From contig CAWCQU010000003.1 in NCBI GenBank assembly GCA_963797765.1, forward strand, positions 1,178,001 through 1,242,000: DNA of 64,000 nt, written 5' to 3'. The notes beneath the pieces are model-generated. The model had not been told where the DNA came from. It saw only the letters and a list, made by a program, of their open reading frames with translations, and made no database searches. Both the position numbers and the translations under genes were made by a program. How positions within the stretch are numbered: position 1 is the first letter of the stretch; each line of letters starts with the position of its first letter. Positions 8,749-19,085 of this stretch are shown here, piece by piece. The stretch comes from JBGPTK01 sp963797765. Its GTDB lineage: Bacteria > Acidobacteriota > Terriglobia > Acidiferrales > UBA7541.

Positions 8749-10209
8749 ATGCACATCCATCCCATCGATTTCGCAATCCTTGTCGTCTATCTGATCGGCG
8801 TCACGCTATTTGGCGCGCACTTCCGCAAAGGACAGCAGAACCTGCGCGACTATTTCCTCGGCGGCCGAACCGCGCCATGGTGGGCGATCGCCTGCTCGAT
8901 TGTGGCCACCGAAACTTCCGCACTGACAATTATCAGCACGCCCGGAATCGCCTTTGCTTCCAACCTTGGCTTCCTGCAACTGGTCATGGGCTATTTGATC
9001 GCTCGCGTGATCCTCTGCCTCGTTTTCATTCCGCAGTATTTTCGAGGTGAATTCTACACAGCTTATCAATTGATTGAAAAAAGATTCGGCACGCGCATGA
9101 AATCACTGGCAGCCTCGATTTTTCTGATTACCCGCGCATTGGCGGAAGGTGTGCGAATCTCAGCGATCGGAAAGGTGGTCAGCGTCGCCTTCGGCACAGG
9201 CGATCGCATCTCCGTAGGGATCATCACCGTGCTCACAGTCTTTTATACCTTCGAGGGTGGCATGAGCGCCGTGATCTGGACCGACGTGATGCAGCTCGCG
9301 CTCTATATTACCGGCTCGGTTGCCGCATTCTTCCTCCTTCTGCACAAGATTCCCTCCGGCTGGACCGGTGTGACCCAGGCAGCCGCAGCGGCGGGAGGCA
9401 AACTGACCGTTTTCAATTTCTCGTTCAGCTTGACACAGAGCTATACCTTTTGGGCCGGAATTATTGGCGGGACATTTTTAACAATGGCGAGCCATGGCAC
9501 CGATCAAACCATGGTTCAACGATTGTTGGCGGCGAGAAACGAGCGCGACAGCAAAACCGCGCTGCTCGCCAGCGGCGTCATTATCTTTATTCAGTTCACT
9601 TTATTCCTGGTAATTGGCGTGATGCTCTTTGTTTACGGGCAACACTTTCTACTGCCTCTACCTTCAGGCGATCCCGATCGAATCTTTCCCGAATTTATCG
9701 TACACGACATGCCAGTGGGGCTTTCCGGCCTGGTGCTGGCGGCGATATTTGCCGTGGCTATGTCGAACGCCAGCGGCGCGTTGAATTCGCTGGCTTCGTC
9801 CAGCGTCCTAGATTTCGCGCAACTCCGCGGCGTGCAGTGGGATCAGGCGCGTCTGCTGCGGCTTTCGCGGCGAATTACTTTGTTCTGGGGAGCTCTGCTC
9901 GGATTGTTCGGTATGATCCGCTGGGGACCAGTGCTCGAGGCGGGGCTGACGATTGCTTCCATCACCTATGGCAGCCTGCTGGGACTTTTTCTTCTGGGCA
10001 TCTACAATCGGCGAGCGACAGCCACCGGCGCTACGGTGGGAATGATCGCGGGACTCGCTACCCTGGTTACAGTAAAGTTTTACACTCATCTGGCATGGAC
10101 ATGGTACGTATTGCTGGGAACGGTCGTCACTTTTGCCGTCGGATCCCTGGTGAGCGAAGTTTTTTCTTACGGAAAATTGGAACCACGAATCGATTCGGGC
10201 GGGCAGTAG
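8749..10209 (+). CDS. Sodium:solute symporter (SSS family), possible MurNAc/GlcNAc transporter
   Basis: About thirteen hydrophobic segments and the SSS signature region (FLGGRTAPWWAIACS near residues 34-48, then ATETSALTI) identify a Na+-coupled symporter. The frame can start at GTG 8704, but a TTGACA at 8694 would place the transcript start beyond that codon; ATG 8749 begins right before the first helix (HPIDFAILVVYLIG). In Tannerella a transporter of this family (MurT) imports MurNAc next to MurK and MurQ. The adjacent kinase here suggests the same job. Sugar specificity is inferred from context. Confidence 0.82.
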   Translation: MHIHPIDFAILVVYLIGVTLFGAHFRKGQQNLRDYFLGGRTAPWWAIACSIVATETSALTIISTPGIAFASNLGFLQLVMGYLIARVILCLVFIPQYFRGEFYTAYQLIEKRFGTRMKSLAASIFLITRALAEGVRISAIGKVVSVAFGTGDRISVGIITVLTVFYTFEGGMSAVIWTDVMQLALYITGSVAAFFLLLHKIPSGWTGVTQAAAAAGGKLTVFNFSFSLTQSYTFWAGIIGGTFLTMASHGTDQTMVQRLLAARNERDSKTALLASGVIIFIQFTLFLVIGVMLFVYGQHFLLPLPSGDPDRIFPEFIVHDMPVGLSGLVLAAIFAVAMSNASGALNSLASSSVLDFAQLRGVQWDQARLLRLSRRITLFWGALLGLFGMIRWGPVLEAGLTIASITYGSLLGLFLLGIYNRRATATGATVGMIAGLATLVTVKFYTHLAWTWYVLLGTVVTFAVGSLVSEVFSYGKLEPRIDSGGQ

Positions 10210-10215
10210 AAGAAA

Positions 10216-11610
10216 TTGGAAACCACCGTGAGCGCTAAACCTCTCGAACTCGTACGTGGCCTGGGCGGATGGGCGGCCGCCGCAATCGTTGTCGGCACCA
10301 TGATCGGCACTGGAATTTTCATCGTGCCGGCCGACATGGCTCGCAGCGTGGGAACCGTCGGATTAGTGTTCGTTGTCTGGATTGTTGGCGGCGCACTTTC
10401 CTTGTTTGGCGCGCTCAGTTATGCGGAGCTTGGCGCCGCGCTCCCCGAAGCCGGAGGCGAGTACGCGTATATGAGCCGGGCGTACGGCCCTGCGTGGGGA
10501 TACCTCTTTGGCTGGATGCATTCCATTCTTGGCAGGCCGACCTCTGTCGCCACAATCGCCGCGGGATTGCTTCGCTTTTGGGGCTTCTTAGTTCCCGGAG
10601 TGGCCGCACCCATCTTCATTTGGCACGTTGCCCTGCCCTTCGGCAGCCGACCCTACATATTTGTATTCACTTGGGCTCAACCGTTGGCCGTGCTAGCGAT
10701 TGCCGCGATTACGTTTCTAAATTGCCTCGGCGTGCGCTTGGGCGGGCAAGTTCAGGTGGCACTGACGCTGATCAAAATTGCCGCGGTGCTTGCCGTCGTA
10801 TCCTTGGGTTTCGCGCTGGGTCACGGCAGCGCCGCGAGTTTTCATCCGCTCTTCACGAGTGGCTCGGCTACGATTGCCGGATTTCTTTCGGCTTTAGTTG
10901 GCGCGCTATGGGCTTATGACGGTTGGAGCAACGTCAACCTTGTGGGTTCAGAGGTAATGAACCCGCAGAAAAATATTCCGCGGGCGTTGATCGGTGGTGT
11001 TTCCACCGTTTGCATTCTCTACTTGCTGATGACGGCGGCGTGCTTCTACGCGATGTCATTTTCGTCAGTCGCGGCATCGGCTCACATCGCATCCGACGTT
11101 ATTGAAAAAGTTACCGGCCACGGCTCGGCAACTTGGCTCACTGCGGCGATGATCGTTTGCGCGCTGGGCACATTAAATTCCTCGATTTTGAGCGGCGCGC
11201 GAGTGGATTACGCCATGGCGCGTGATAAGTTGTTCTTCCGCCCGCTGGCCACCGTACATCCCAAATTTCGCGTACCCATGAATGCATTGATCTTTCAGGG
11301 ATGCATCGCGGCGGTACTCGCGCTGACGGGAACTTTTGAAGAACTCTATTCCCTATTCATTTTTGCAGGTTGGATTTTCTACGGCCTCACTACAGGCTCG
11401 GTGATATGGCTGCGATTCAAGGAACCGAATCTTCCACGGCCCTATCGTACCTGGGGCTATCCCGTTGTCCCCGCGCTGTTCGTCATCGGAGCGCTGGCCT
11501 TAACGGTGAGCATCTGGCTTGACCGGCCGTGGCGCTGCACGATTGGGCTGGCACTGATTCTGCTTGGTCTGGTTTTCTATCGCAAGTGGGGAACTGTTCG
11601 CACAGTGTGA
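10216..11610 (+). CDS. APC-family amino acid permease
   Basis: A 464-residue permease with about twelve transmembrane helices. The family motif GTMIGTGIFIVPADMA, where the unwound first helix binds the amino-acid backbone, is near residues 27-42. It starts six bases after the symporter ends, so the two transporters form one transcript. Start codon is a non-ATG: TTG 10216, or GTG 10228 four codons later. Given the salvage cluster around it, it could import cell-wall amino acids, but the specificity is unknown. Convergent with the BtuF-like gene. Confidence 0.85.
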   Translation: METTVSAKPLELVRGLGGWAAAAIVVGTMIGTGIFIVPADMARSVGTVGLVFVVWIVGGALSLFGALSYAELGAALPEAGGEYAYMSRAYGPAWGYLFGWMHSILGRPTSVATIAAGLLRFWGFLVPGVAAPIFIWHVALPFGSRPYIFVFTWAQPLAVLAIAAITFLNCLGVRLGGQVQVALTLIKIAAVLAVVSLGFALGHGSAASFHPLFTSGSATIAGFLSALVGALWAYDGWSNVNLVGSEVMNPQKNIPRALIGGVSTVCILYLLMTAACFYAMSFSSVAASAHIASDVIEKVTGHGSATWLTAAMIVCALGTLNSSILSGARVDYAMARDKLFFRPLATVHPKFRVPMNALIFQGCIAAVLALTGTFEELYSLFIFAGWIFYGLTTGSVIWLRFKEPNLPRPYRTWGYPVVPALFVIGALALTVSIWLDRPWRCTIGLALILLGLVFYRKWGTVRTV

Positions 11611-11618
11611 ACACCCGT

Positions 11619-11641
11619 CTCGCGCTTCACTCACGCGCGAG
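11619..11641. terminator. Hairpin between convergent genes
   Basis: CTCGCGC and GCGCGAG form a perfect seven-base stem around a nine-base loop in the 39-bp gap between the permease and the BtuF-like gene. No T-run follows on either strand, so it would be a weak or Rho-assisted bidirectional terminator. Confidence 0.4.
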
Positions 11642-11649
11642 GAATTGCG

Positions 11650-12558
11650 TCAGAGCCGGTACATGGCACCGGGCGGAACAAATGGCACCGCACAAGTGGG
11701 GTGCAGGATTTTTGCGAGCAGCGCAACGCCCGCCACAACTCGAGGGCCGGGACGCGAAAAATAACTGTTCGCGTCCACGACAAAAACTCGATCTCGCAGT
11801 ACCGCCGGCAATGTGGCCCACTCTTTGGGAAATTCCATTTTATGCAATTCATAAATCGTGCGTTCAATATTATATCCGCAGGGCATGACAATAATTATTT
11901 CTGGCCGGGCGGCAGCCACGGCGGCCCACTCGACGCGGGACGACGGCTTGCCGGCACAGCCGAAAAAATCGATGCCTCCCGCGCGAGCAACCATCTCCGG
12001 TACCCAATGCCCAGCCACATAGGGAGGACTGAGCCATTCCAGGCACAGGACGCGCGGATGTTCTTGCGATTGACTGACTGAACGTTCAATGTCCGCGAGG
12101 CGCAGTTCCAGGGAACGAATATAGGTGTCGGCTTCACTCGCCCGTCCGGTTGCCTCGCCGACCGCGCCTATATCCTTGAAAATGTCCGCAATCGTGTGCG
12201 GGGTCAGGGAGAGAACGCGCGGAGAACGTGAAATGCCAGCCAGCGCCGCCGCAAGATCATCGGGTGACGCGGCACAGACGTGACACAGATCCTGCGTCAA
12301 CACCAGATCGGGTTCAATCGCGCGCAGCAACGCCACATCCACACCGTATAGGCTTTCGCCTCGCGCCACGAATTCGCTGACGATACGGTCGACTTCGGCG
12401 GGACTGACCTCAGCATCGACGCGAGGCCGGACCAGCACGGGACGCTTGGTTGCCTCCGGAGGAAAATCGCATTCATGCGTGACTCCAGCGACGGATTCGC
12501 TGAGGCCCAACGCGAAAAGAATCTCGGTGGCGGACGGCAAGAAGGAGCAGATGCGCAT
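11650..12558 (-). CDS. BtuF-like cobalamin-binding protein without signal peptide
   Basis: A helical-backbone periplasmic-binding-protein domain (PF01497 type) of 302 residues. It starts MRICSFLPSATEILFALGL, the first strand and helix of BtuF. No signal peptide precedes the domain, so the protein as read is cytoplasmic; many acidobacterial homologues annotated as cobalamin-binding proteins share this. A C-x-x-C pair (CHVC near residue 93) is visible. It follows the DUF71 gene on the same strand after 176 bp, and this pairing is known from B12 salvage loci. No ABC permease is adjacent. A 7-bp hairpin (12659-12681) lies in the gap. Confidence 0.75.
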   Translation of the reverse strand: MRICSFLPSATEILFALGLSESVAGVTHECDFPPEATKRPVLVRPRVDAEVSPAEVDRIVSEFVARGESLYGVDVALLRAIEPDLVLTQDLCHVCAASPDDLAAALAGISRSPRVLSLTPHTIADIFKDIGAVGEATGRASEADTYIRSLELRLADIERSVSQSQEHPRVLCLEWLSPPYVAGHWVPEMVARAGGIDFFGCAGKPSSRVEWAAVAAARPEIIIVMPCGYNIERTIYELHKMEFPKEWATLPAVLRDRVFVVDANSYFSRPGPRVVAGVALLAKILHPTCAVPFVPPGAMYRL

Positions 12559-12734
12559 CGGGTTAAGCCTGGGTACCTAGCCCTTCCATCGGAGGCTTCA
12601 TGATATTTCTTGATCGCTGTTCAGAACGGGACTGCTTCGACGAAGCTAATTTTAATTTAACTGGCTAATGGCTCGCCAGTTCTGAAAAAAACAGTGGCAA
12701 AGCTCGTGACACTTTACGCTTTCTCAATGCGAAG

Positions 12735-13430
12735 TCAAATTAATTGCTGTGCGCCGAGCGATGCCGAAAGCAAGAGATCTGCAAATATGAATCCATCGCG
12801 CTCCACTATTTCGCCCTGCTCGATTTTGAGGGGGTGGCGAAACATCGGGCCTGCGCAGGCGAACGAGTGGAACTCGCCATTTTCCCCGCAGGGATCAACG
12901 GCCGGGGGCAAATCCTCTAGAAATTGAGCGTCGAATTTTCTGCCGGCGAAGCTCGAGTGGAGTTGTTTCGGATCGACACATGTTATATAGGCGTTAAGCC
13001 CGCCGGCGATCATGTCCCTCGCGAGTTGATCCGTTTTGAATCCCCACAACGGAAAGACCGGAGACATCCCGCATTTGACGAGTTGTTCTTCGCGGTACTT
13101 TCGGATGTCTTCCAGAAAAAGATCACCGAATACCACGTGTGTAACGCCTTCTGACTGGGCACGGTTCATCACGGCACTCATCGCGTCTTCATATTCCACA
13201 TTTCGGCAAGACGAAGGAATATCCACCTTCACCAGGGGAAGTCCGGCCGACTCCGCTTGCGCCTCGAGAAGCGTTTCCCGCACCGCATGCATCGCCACTC
13301 GGGCGTGGGTGCGGTTCACGGTGGTCAAGAGAGCAACAATTTCAATTTCGTTTTGCTGGCGCACCCGGTGCAAGGCCCAGGCGCTATCTTTTCCGGTACT
13401 CCACGCGAGCCAAGCTTTTGGTTTGGGCAT
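12735..13430 (-). CDS. DUF71/COG2102 PP-loop ATPase, predicted B12-salvage subgroup
   Basis: An N-type ATP pyrophosphatase of 231 residues. The PP-loop STGKDS is at residues 11-16 and the family signature GENGEFHS lies near residue 180. The eukaryotic/archaeal branch makes diphthamide (Dph6); the bacterial branch beside btuF was predicted by comparative genomics to act in cobalamin salvage. The BtuF-like gene downstream supports the second role. ATG 13430 is chosen over 13478 because AGGA lies seven bases upstream and the PP-loop then sits at its usual distance from the N-terminus. Exact reaction unknown. Confidence 0.8.
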   Translation of the reverse strand: MPKPKAWLAWSTGKDSAWALHRVRQQNEIEIVALLTTVNRTHARVAMHAVRETLLEAQAESAGLPLVKVDIPSSCRNVEYEDAMSAVMNRAQSEGVTHVVFGDLFLEDIRKYREEQLVKCGMSPVFPLWGFKTDQLARDMIAGGLNAYITCVDPKQLHSSFAGRKFDAQFLEDLPPAVDPCGENGEFHSFACAGPMFRHPLKIEQGEIVERDGFIFADLLLSASLGAQQLI

Positions 13431-13493
13431 CCTTTTTCCTGCATCGAAAACCCGGCCTGCGGATTTGGATTGCCGCACCTCGAGCGGCGGCCC

Positions 13494-15961
13494 TCATTCC
13501 GGATAAATCAAATATTTGGAACGCATCTTGCGAAAAACTTCCAAGTCGTCCGCCCAATCGTTCACGATGCGCGAAGGCGCGTCGCCCTCTTCCAATCGTT
13601 CAACAGTGGAGGCCGAACCCACCAACTGGACGATCTTCACCAAATCAAATTGTTTCGGATACAGTTTTTTGAGCGCCGAAGCGATTTCCAGTCCCATCAG
13701 CATCGAATTCAGAGACGAGCGATCGGCAATCACCAGTGCGATGCCTTCGCACATCACATCCTTGTAAATGCCCGATGTAGGGGTAAATCGCGTGGGCACA
13801 AATCGCACGCCGGGAATAAATCTTCCATTTAGTTCCCGCGCGATTTCCGGAGCGTGAATCCAGGGAGCGCCGAATTGTTCGAACGGGGTATCCGTGCCGC
13901 GGCCTACCGAAACTCCTCCGGCTTGCAGGATTTCAATTCCGGGATACAGAATCGAGGCATTCAACGATCGCAAATTCGGTGATGGCGGAATCCAGTAGAG
14001 TCCGGTGGCTCCGAACCAGATCGCGGCGATGCCAATTTTCCATAGCGATCACGTGCAGATCCACATCGATCTTGTTTTCAACTTTGAACATTTGCGCCAA
14101 TTCACCTACGAGTCATGCCATAACGAACCGGCATCGGGAAATAGGCGACAAAGGACAATCGGTCGCGATCGAGCATAGGCCCTTCGATCAGATCGCCTCC
14201 CAATGGGTTCGGCCTATCCAACACATAGAAGGGAATTTTGTGTTTCGCCGCTTCCTCCATCGCGTAGCCCATCGTTGACGTGTAGGTGTAAAAACGCACT
14301 CCTGCATCCTGAATATCAAACACCAATGCATCGACGCCGCGTAACATCGCGTCGGTGGGCCGCCGCGTATCGCCGTAAAGGCTGTAAACCGGGAGTCCCG
14401 TCGACGAGTCCTTACTCGAATTTACGTTTTCTTCCGCGGTTCCCGCCAAGCCATGTTCCGGGCTAAAAATCGCAACTAATTTTAAATTGCCGGCCTTCGC
14501 GAACACATCGATGGTGCGGCGGCCAGCGGAATCGATGCCGGTTTGATTCGTGATTAAACCGATGTTTTTGCCTTGCAGCGAAGCGAATTTCTGCTCTTCC
14601 AGCACGTCAATTCCAGTCTTGGTTTGGTCAGAATGCGTGTAAACCCCAGCCGCGTCATACTCCCGCAAAGCCGCCATCGCACTCCGCTCAAATTGCGACG
14701 TAACGCCGTCACGCTTGCCAATATTGAGCGATGCCGCCACGGCTGTGGCAACGCGCGAACGCAGGCTGGAAATCGCGGGCCGGCCGTAGGGATGGACCGA
14801 ATTGGCGAGCAGAATTACATATGTTTGGCTGGCCGGATCGATCCAGATCGAGGTGCCTGTGAATCCCGTGTGGCCATAGGAACCCAGCGGAAATAATTCG
14901 CCACGCGGGGACGAATAGACAGTGTCGATATCCCAGCCTAACCCGCGAATCGAAGGGCTCCAGGGCGGCGATTGGGGAGAGGTCATCTCCAACACCGTGG
15001 CATCCGAGAAAATCCTTCGATTTGCTTTCGCATTCGTGGCGGGGCGAATGCGTCCTTGGTCGAGCATCATTTGACAGAATATTGCCAGATCATCGGCAGT
15101 TGAAAACAGGCCGGCATGCCCGGCGACGCCGCCCATCGCTCGCGAGCGCGGATCGTGAACCACCCCTCGCAAGACGCGGCCGCGGCCGGAACCTGCCTTT
15201 GCGTCTTCAGGCAGATCAATTTCTTCGGTGGGGGCAATCTTTGGAATCCAATCCGCCGGAGGCAAAAAACGAGTGTGAGTCATCCCCAAAGGCTGGAAAA
15301 TAGTACGTGCTGAAAATTCGTTCAGAGGCATTCCGCTGATGCGGCGCACCAATTCACCGAGAACGATGAAACCGGTGTCGCTATAGATGAAGCGCATACC
15401 GGGAGGAGAAATCAGGGTGTCGTCGTAAACCATCTTGAGCATCGCGTCGGTTCCGATGGGCTGGTCGCCGGTGAGCGGATCGGGTCGAAGGCCGGAAGTA
15501 TGCGTCAGGATCTGGCGGAGCGTAATCTGATCTTTACCGCTGGCGCCGAATTCGGGAATGTAACGGACGATTGGGTCGTTCAAACGCAATTTGCCCTGTT
15601 CAACGAGTTTCATAACTGACGGCGTGGTAGCGATCAACTTGGTAAGCGAAGCCAGATCGAAGATTGTGTCAACCGTCATCGGCTCGCGTTGGGGAAGCAA
15701 CGCGCGCGAGCCATATGCTTGCCGATAGATGATTCGGCCTCGGTGACCTACCAGGACTACGGCGCCCGGAATTTCGTCTTTTGCCACAGCGTCGTTTAGA
15801 ATTGCATCCAATGTCAACGAAAGCGCAGCCGGCGCGGATTGAGACTGGGCCGCGGATGTGAGGAACCACGGATCTGCCGGGAAAAGCGCGGCTGCCAACA
15901 CTGACGCCGCAAGGAGGCAGAGAACCGTGACGCTTCGACTTTTGCGCCGATTCCATTTCAT
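13494..15961 (-). CDS. Secreted serine hydrolase (class C beta-lactamase fold)-NamZ (DUF1343) fusion, two frameshifts
   Basis: The N-terminus is a signal peptide (KRK-rich start, then VTVLCLLAASVLAAALF). Domain 1, about residues 45-420, is a beta-lactamase/esterase-fold serine hydrolase with SLTK (SxxK nucleophile) and YSD in place of YxN. Domain 2 is DUF1343, the fold of exo-beta-N-acetylmuramidase NamZ (GLITNQTGID, YFPMPVRYGMT), which removes MurNAc from non-reducing ends of peptidoglycan fragments. The frame breaks at about 14105 and again at about 14050; the three pieces join seamlessly (VGELAQMF, then GATGLYWIPPSPNLRS) and end at 13494. Both breaks look like single extra bases. Divergent from the NagZ fusion, 102 bp away. 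Confidence 0.8.
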
Positions 15962-16063
15962 CAGCAATCACCCGAGTTCCACTGTGGATACACTTCCATT
16001 TCGTGCGATTGTGTCACATAAAGTCGTGTGCTATATACAGCCGCGGCATGCGGGCGTCAATCA

Positions 16064-18982
16064 GTGAAGGCTCTGACTTCTCCAATACGTGAATATGGGC
16101 TTCTACTCCTGCTGCCAATTTTTCTACTCATGACATCCTCAGGCCGCTCACAAAAATCCGCTCCACCTTCGCGCAAGGCTGCGCGCGGATCGAAATGGGT
16201 TGAGAAAACCCTGAAGAAAATGTCGCTCCAGGAAAAGCTGGGGCAACTGCTGGTGATCTATTATTTCGGCGAATTCACTTCGACGGAGAGTCCCGAATAC
16301 ATAGAATTGATGCGCCTGGTAGAACAGGAGCATGTGGGCGGCTTCATCGTAGGCACCACGCGCTGGCCGCTTGGAATTATTCGCAGCCAGGTATATCCCA
16401 CGGCAGTTCTGGCAAACCAATTGCAACAGCACGCGAAAATCCCGCTGCTGGTGAGCGCCGATTTCGAAACCGGCACAGCGATGCGGCTGGATGAGGGAAC
16501 GTCGTTTCCTTCGGCAATGGCCGTCGCCGCGGCGGGTAACCCGAAAGATGCTTACACCATCGGCAAGATCACCGCGCTCGAAGCGCGAGCCGCGGGAATC
16601 CAATGGATCTACGCGCCGGTTGCCGACGTAAATATCAATCCCGATAATCCAATTATCAACATCCGTTCGTTTGGCGAAGATCCAAAACGCGTGGGCGAAT
16701 TTGTGGCGGAGTTCGTGCGCGGAGCACAAGAAAATGGCGCACTAGCCACAGCCAAACATTTTCCCGGCCACGGCGATGTGAATGTGGATTCGCACCTGGC
16801 GCTATCAGTGGTTCCTGGCAATCGCGAGCGGCTGGAAAAAGTGGAGCTTGTACCGTTTCGCGCAGCGATTGGGGCCGGCGTCGCGTCGATCATGTCGGGC
16901 CATCTGGCCGTGCCTGCGCTCGAGCCGGATACTTCCCTTCCTGCAACTCTTTCGCCGCGAATTTTGACCGGAGTGTTGCGCGGTGAACTGGGCTACACGG
17001 GGTTAGTGGCTACGGACGCGATGGATATGGGCGGCGTGACGACTTTGTTTCCCCCGGGCGAGGCGGCGGTTCGTTCGATTCTCGCGGGAGCAGATGTGCT
17101 GCTCATGCCTCCAGTTCCCGATGCCGCGCTTGCGGCTCTGGAAGAAGCCGTGAAGTCGGGACGCTTGCCGATTGCGCAAGTGGACGATTCGGTCCGGAGA
17201 ATCCTAAGTGCCAAAGAGAAGCTGGGCCTGGTGAAGAACCGGTTCGTCGATGTTGACAAAATCAACGAGAAATTCGGACGTCCGGAATTTGCAGCGCAGG
17301 CACAGGATATTGCCGATCGCGGAGTTACGCTACTCCGCGATGAGCAACACCTGCTTCCGCTCGATTCCACGAAACCGCAGCGCGTGCTCTTCCTGGCGAT
17401 TTCTGGGGACGCGGATGCTTATCCCGGCTACGCGTTGGAAAATGAAATTCGCTGGCGGGTAGATTCGCTCGAGGTAATCCGCGTGGATACCAAATTCGAG
17501 CGCGCGGACCAGGTGAAATTGCCTCCGCCCAGCACGTACGATGCGATCATCATCGGCCTTTTTGTGCGCGTGGCCGACCGCAAAGGCACAGTGGGCTTGC
17601 CGGACGAAGAAGCCGCGCTCGTAAATCAATTGCTCGGCTCGGGAAAGCCGGCAATTATCGCGAGCCTGGGCAGCCCTTACTTGATCGAACGATTTCCGGA
17701 TGCTCCTACGTGGCTCGCGGAATTCAGCACCAATGAAGTGTCGCAACGCGCGGTGGGGCGAACGTTATTTGGACAAGCCGCGATCAGCGGAACCGTCCCC
17801 GTCACATTGCCGGGAACCGCGAAACTGGGCGACGGGCTGAAGGTGGCGCCGAATCCGATGGCTTTGGAAGCGGCGCCCGCCGTGCTCTCAGCCAAACTGA
17901 AACCGGCCTACGATTTGCTCGATCAGGCAGTGAGCGATCGAGCGTTTCCCGGCGGAATCCTGGCGGTGGGATATCAGAACCAGCTGATCCTGCATCCCTT
18001 TGGCAAATTGACATACGAAGCGGGATCGAGCGCCGTAACCGCTGACACGATTTACGATATTGCTTCACTGACCAAAGCAGTCGTCACAACCACAGCGATC
18101 ATGATGCTGACGGCCGCTGGCCGCGTGCAGCTTGATCTGCCGCTCGATCGCTACATTCCCGAATGGGACGGCGGACCGAATCCGGAGCTGCGCAAAAAGG
18201 TGACGGTCCGCGAATTGCTCCTGCACACTTCGGGACTGCCCGCTCATCAAAAATATTACGAACAGGTGAAAGGCCACGGTGCAATTCTCGCGCGGATTTG
18301 CGCGGAGCCTCTGGTCTCCGAGCCTGGTAAACAAATCGAATATTCCGATCTTGGATTCATTCTGCTTGGGGAAATCGTGGAACGCCTTACCGGCCAAACA
18401 CTGGATCAGTACGCGCAGGAGCAGATTTTTGCTCCCCTCGGAATGGATGACACCGAGTTCAACCCGCCGAAGAAATTGTGGTCACGGATCGCTCCCACGG
18501 AAAGTGACAGCACATTTCGGAAACGCACTCTGCAAGGCGAAGTGGACGATTCCAATGCCTATGCCATGGGCGGTGTTGCCGGGCACGCCGGCCTGTTTTC
18601 CACCGCGAGCGATCTGGCCGCCTTCGCTCAGATGATGCTGGATGGAGGAATCTACAAATATCATCGCTTGCTGACCCGCTCCCAGATCGAGGAGTTCACC
18701 ACGCGTCAAGCGATTGGCGATTCCGCGCGCGACCTTGGCTGGGACACACCGACCGAACCATCAACCTCCGGTCAGTATTTCTCGAAAGGTAGCTATGGCC
18801 ACAATGGATATACTGGAACGTCCCTGTGGATCGACCCAGAGAAGAGCCTGTTCGTTCTATTGTTGACGAATCGAGTTTATCCCTCGGCAGCGAACGACAA
18901 GATCCGCCAGGTCCGCCCGGCACTCCATGATCGAGTGGTGGAATCGCTTGGGCTCGCGGTAAGGCGTTCGGCGAGGAGATAA
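16064..18982 (+). CDS. Secreted NagZ-type GH3 beta-N-acetylglucosaminidase-serine hydrolase fusion
   Basis: About 970 residues. A hydrophobic signal or anchor (YGLLLLLPIFLLM) is followed by a GH3 domain. The GH3 domain has the NagZ catalytic loop KHFPGHGDVNVDSH (H236 and D238 as acid/base dyad) and the nucleophile D318 in ATDAMDMGG. It would release GlcNAc from muropeptides or chitooligomers. From about residue 620 a beta-lactamase-fold serine hydrolase follows, with SLTK and HTSGLP. Both GTG 16028 and GTG 16064 are possible starts; 16064 gives a normal signal peptide. Domain order mirrors the divergent NamZ gene, and the two hydrolase domains share phrases such as GGVAGHAGLFSTA. Confidence 0.85.
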   Translation: MKALTSPIREYGLLLLLPIFLLMTSSGRSQKSAPPSRKAARGSKWVEKTLKKMSLQEKLGQLLVIYYFGEFTSTESPEYIELMRLVEQEHVGGFIVGTTRWPLGIIRSQVYPTAVLANQLQQHAKIPLLVSADFETGTAMRLDEGTSFPSAMAVAAAGNPKDAYTIGKITALEARAAGIQWIYAPVADVNINPDNPIINIRSFGEDPKRVGEFVAEFVRGAQENGALATAKHFPGHGDVNVDSHLALSVVPGNRERLEKVELVPFRAAIGAGVASIMSGHLAVPALEPDTSLPATLSPRILTGVLRGELGYTGLVATDAMDMGGVTTLFPPGEAAVRSILAGADVLLMPPVPDAALAALEEAVKSGRLPIAQVDDSVRRILSAKEKLGLVKNRFVDVDKINEKFGRPEFAAQAQDIADRGVTLLRDEQHLLPLDSTKPQRVLFLAISGDADAYPGYALENEIRWRVDSLEVIRVDTKFERADQVKLPPPSTYDAIIIGLFVRVADRKGTVGLPDEEAALVNQLLGSGKPAIIASLGSPYLIERFPDAPTWLAEFSTNEVSQRAVGRTLFGQAAISGTVPVTLPGTAKLGDGLKVAPNPMALEAAPAVLSAKLKPAYDLLDQAVSDRAFPGGILAVGYQNQLILHPFGKLTYEAGSSAVTADTIYDIASLTKAVVTTTAIMMLTAAGRVQLDLPLDRYIPEWDGGPNPELRKKVTVRELLLHTSGLPAHQKYYEQVKGHGAILARICAEPLVSEPGKQIEYSDLGFILLGEIVERLTGQTLDQYAQEQIFAPLGMDDTEFNPPKKLWSRIAPTESDSTFRKRTLQGEVDDSNAYAMGGVAGHAGLFSTASDLAAFAQMMLDGGIYKYHRLLTRSQIEEFTTRQAIGDSARDLGWDTPTEPSTSGQYFSKGSYGHNGYTGTSLWIDPEKSLFVLLLTNRVYPSAANDKIRQVRPALHDRVVESLGLAVRRSARR

Positions 18983-19045
18983 CAGATTCGCGACGCTTTG
19001 ATATAAAGATGGTCTTTTCAAAACTTTCCAAGGCATATCCCCAGC

Positions 19046-19051
19046 TATAAT
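19046..19051 (+). promoter_or_regulatory. Possible -10 box for murQ-murA
   Basis: A perfect TATAAT lies 34 bases before the murQ ATG. No convincing -35 hexamer is at 16-18 bases. Position fits a promoter for the two mur genes. Confidence 0.35.
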
Positions 19052-19085
19052 TAGAAAACGATGTTGGCAAGCAACGTTCGTAATC

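Noticed and set aside
12692..12698. GCCACTG on the minus strand upstream of the BtuF-like gene, as in cobalamin riboswitches
   Set aside because: The rest of the aptamer, including the B12-box AGYCAGGAGACCTGCC type sequence, is absent and the space is mostly AT-rich filler, so a riboswitch is not supported.
19052..19085. ATG nine bases after TATAAT upstream of murQ, as a leaderless start
   Set aside because: That ATG opens a ten-codon frame that is not in the murQ frame; murQ itself starts at 19086.
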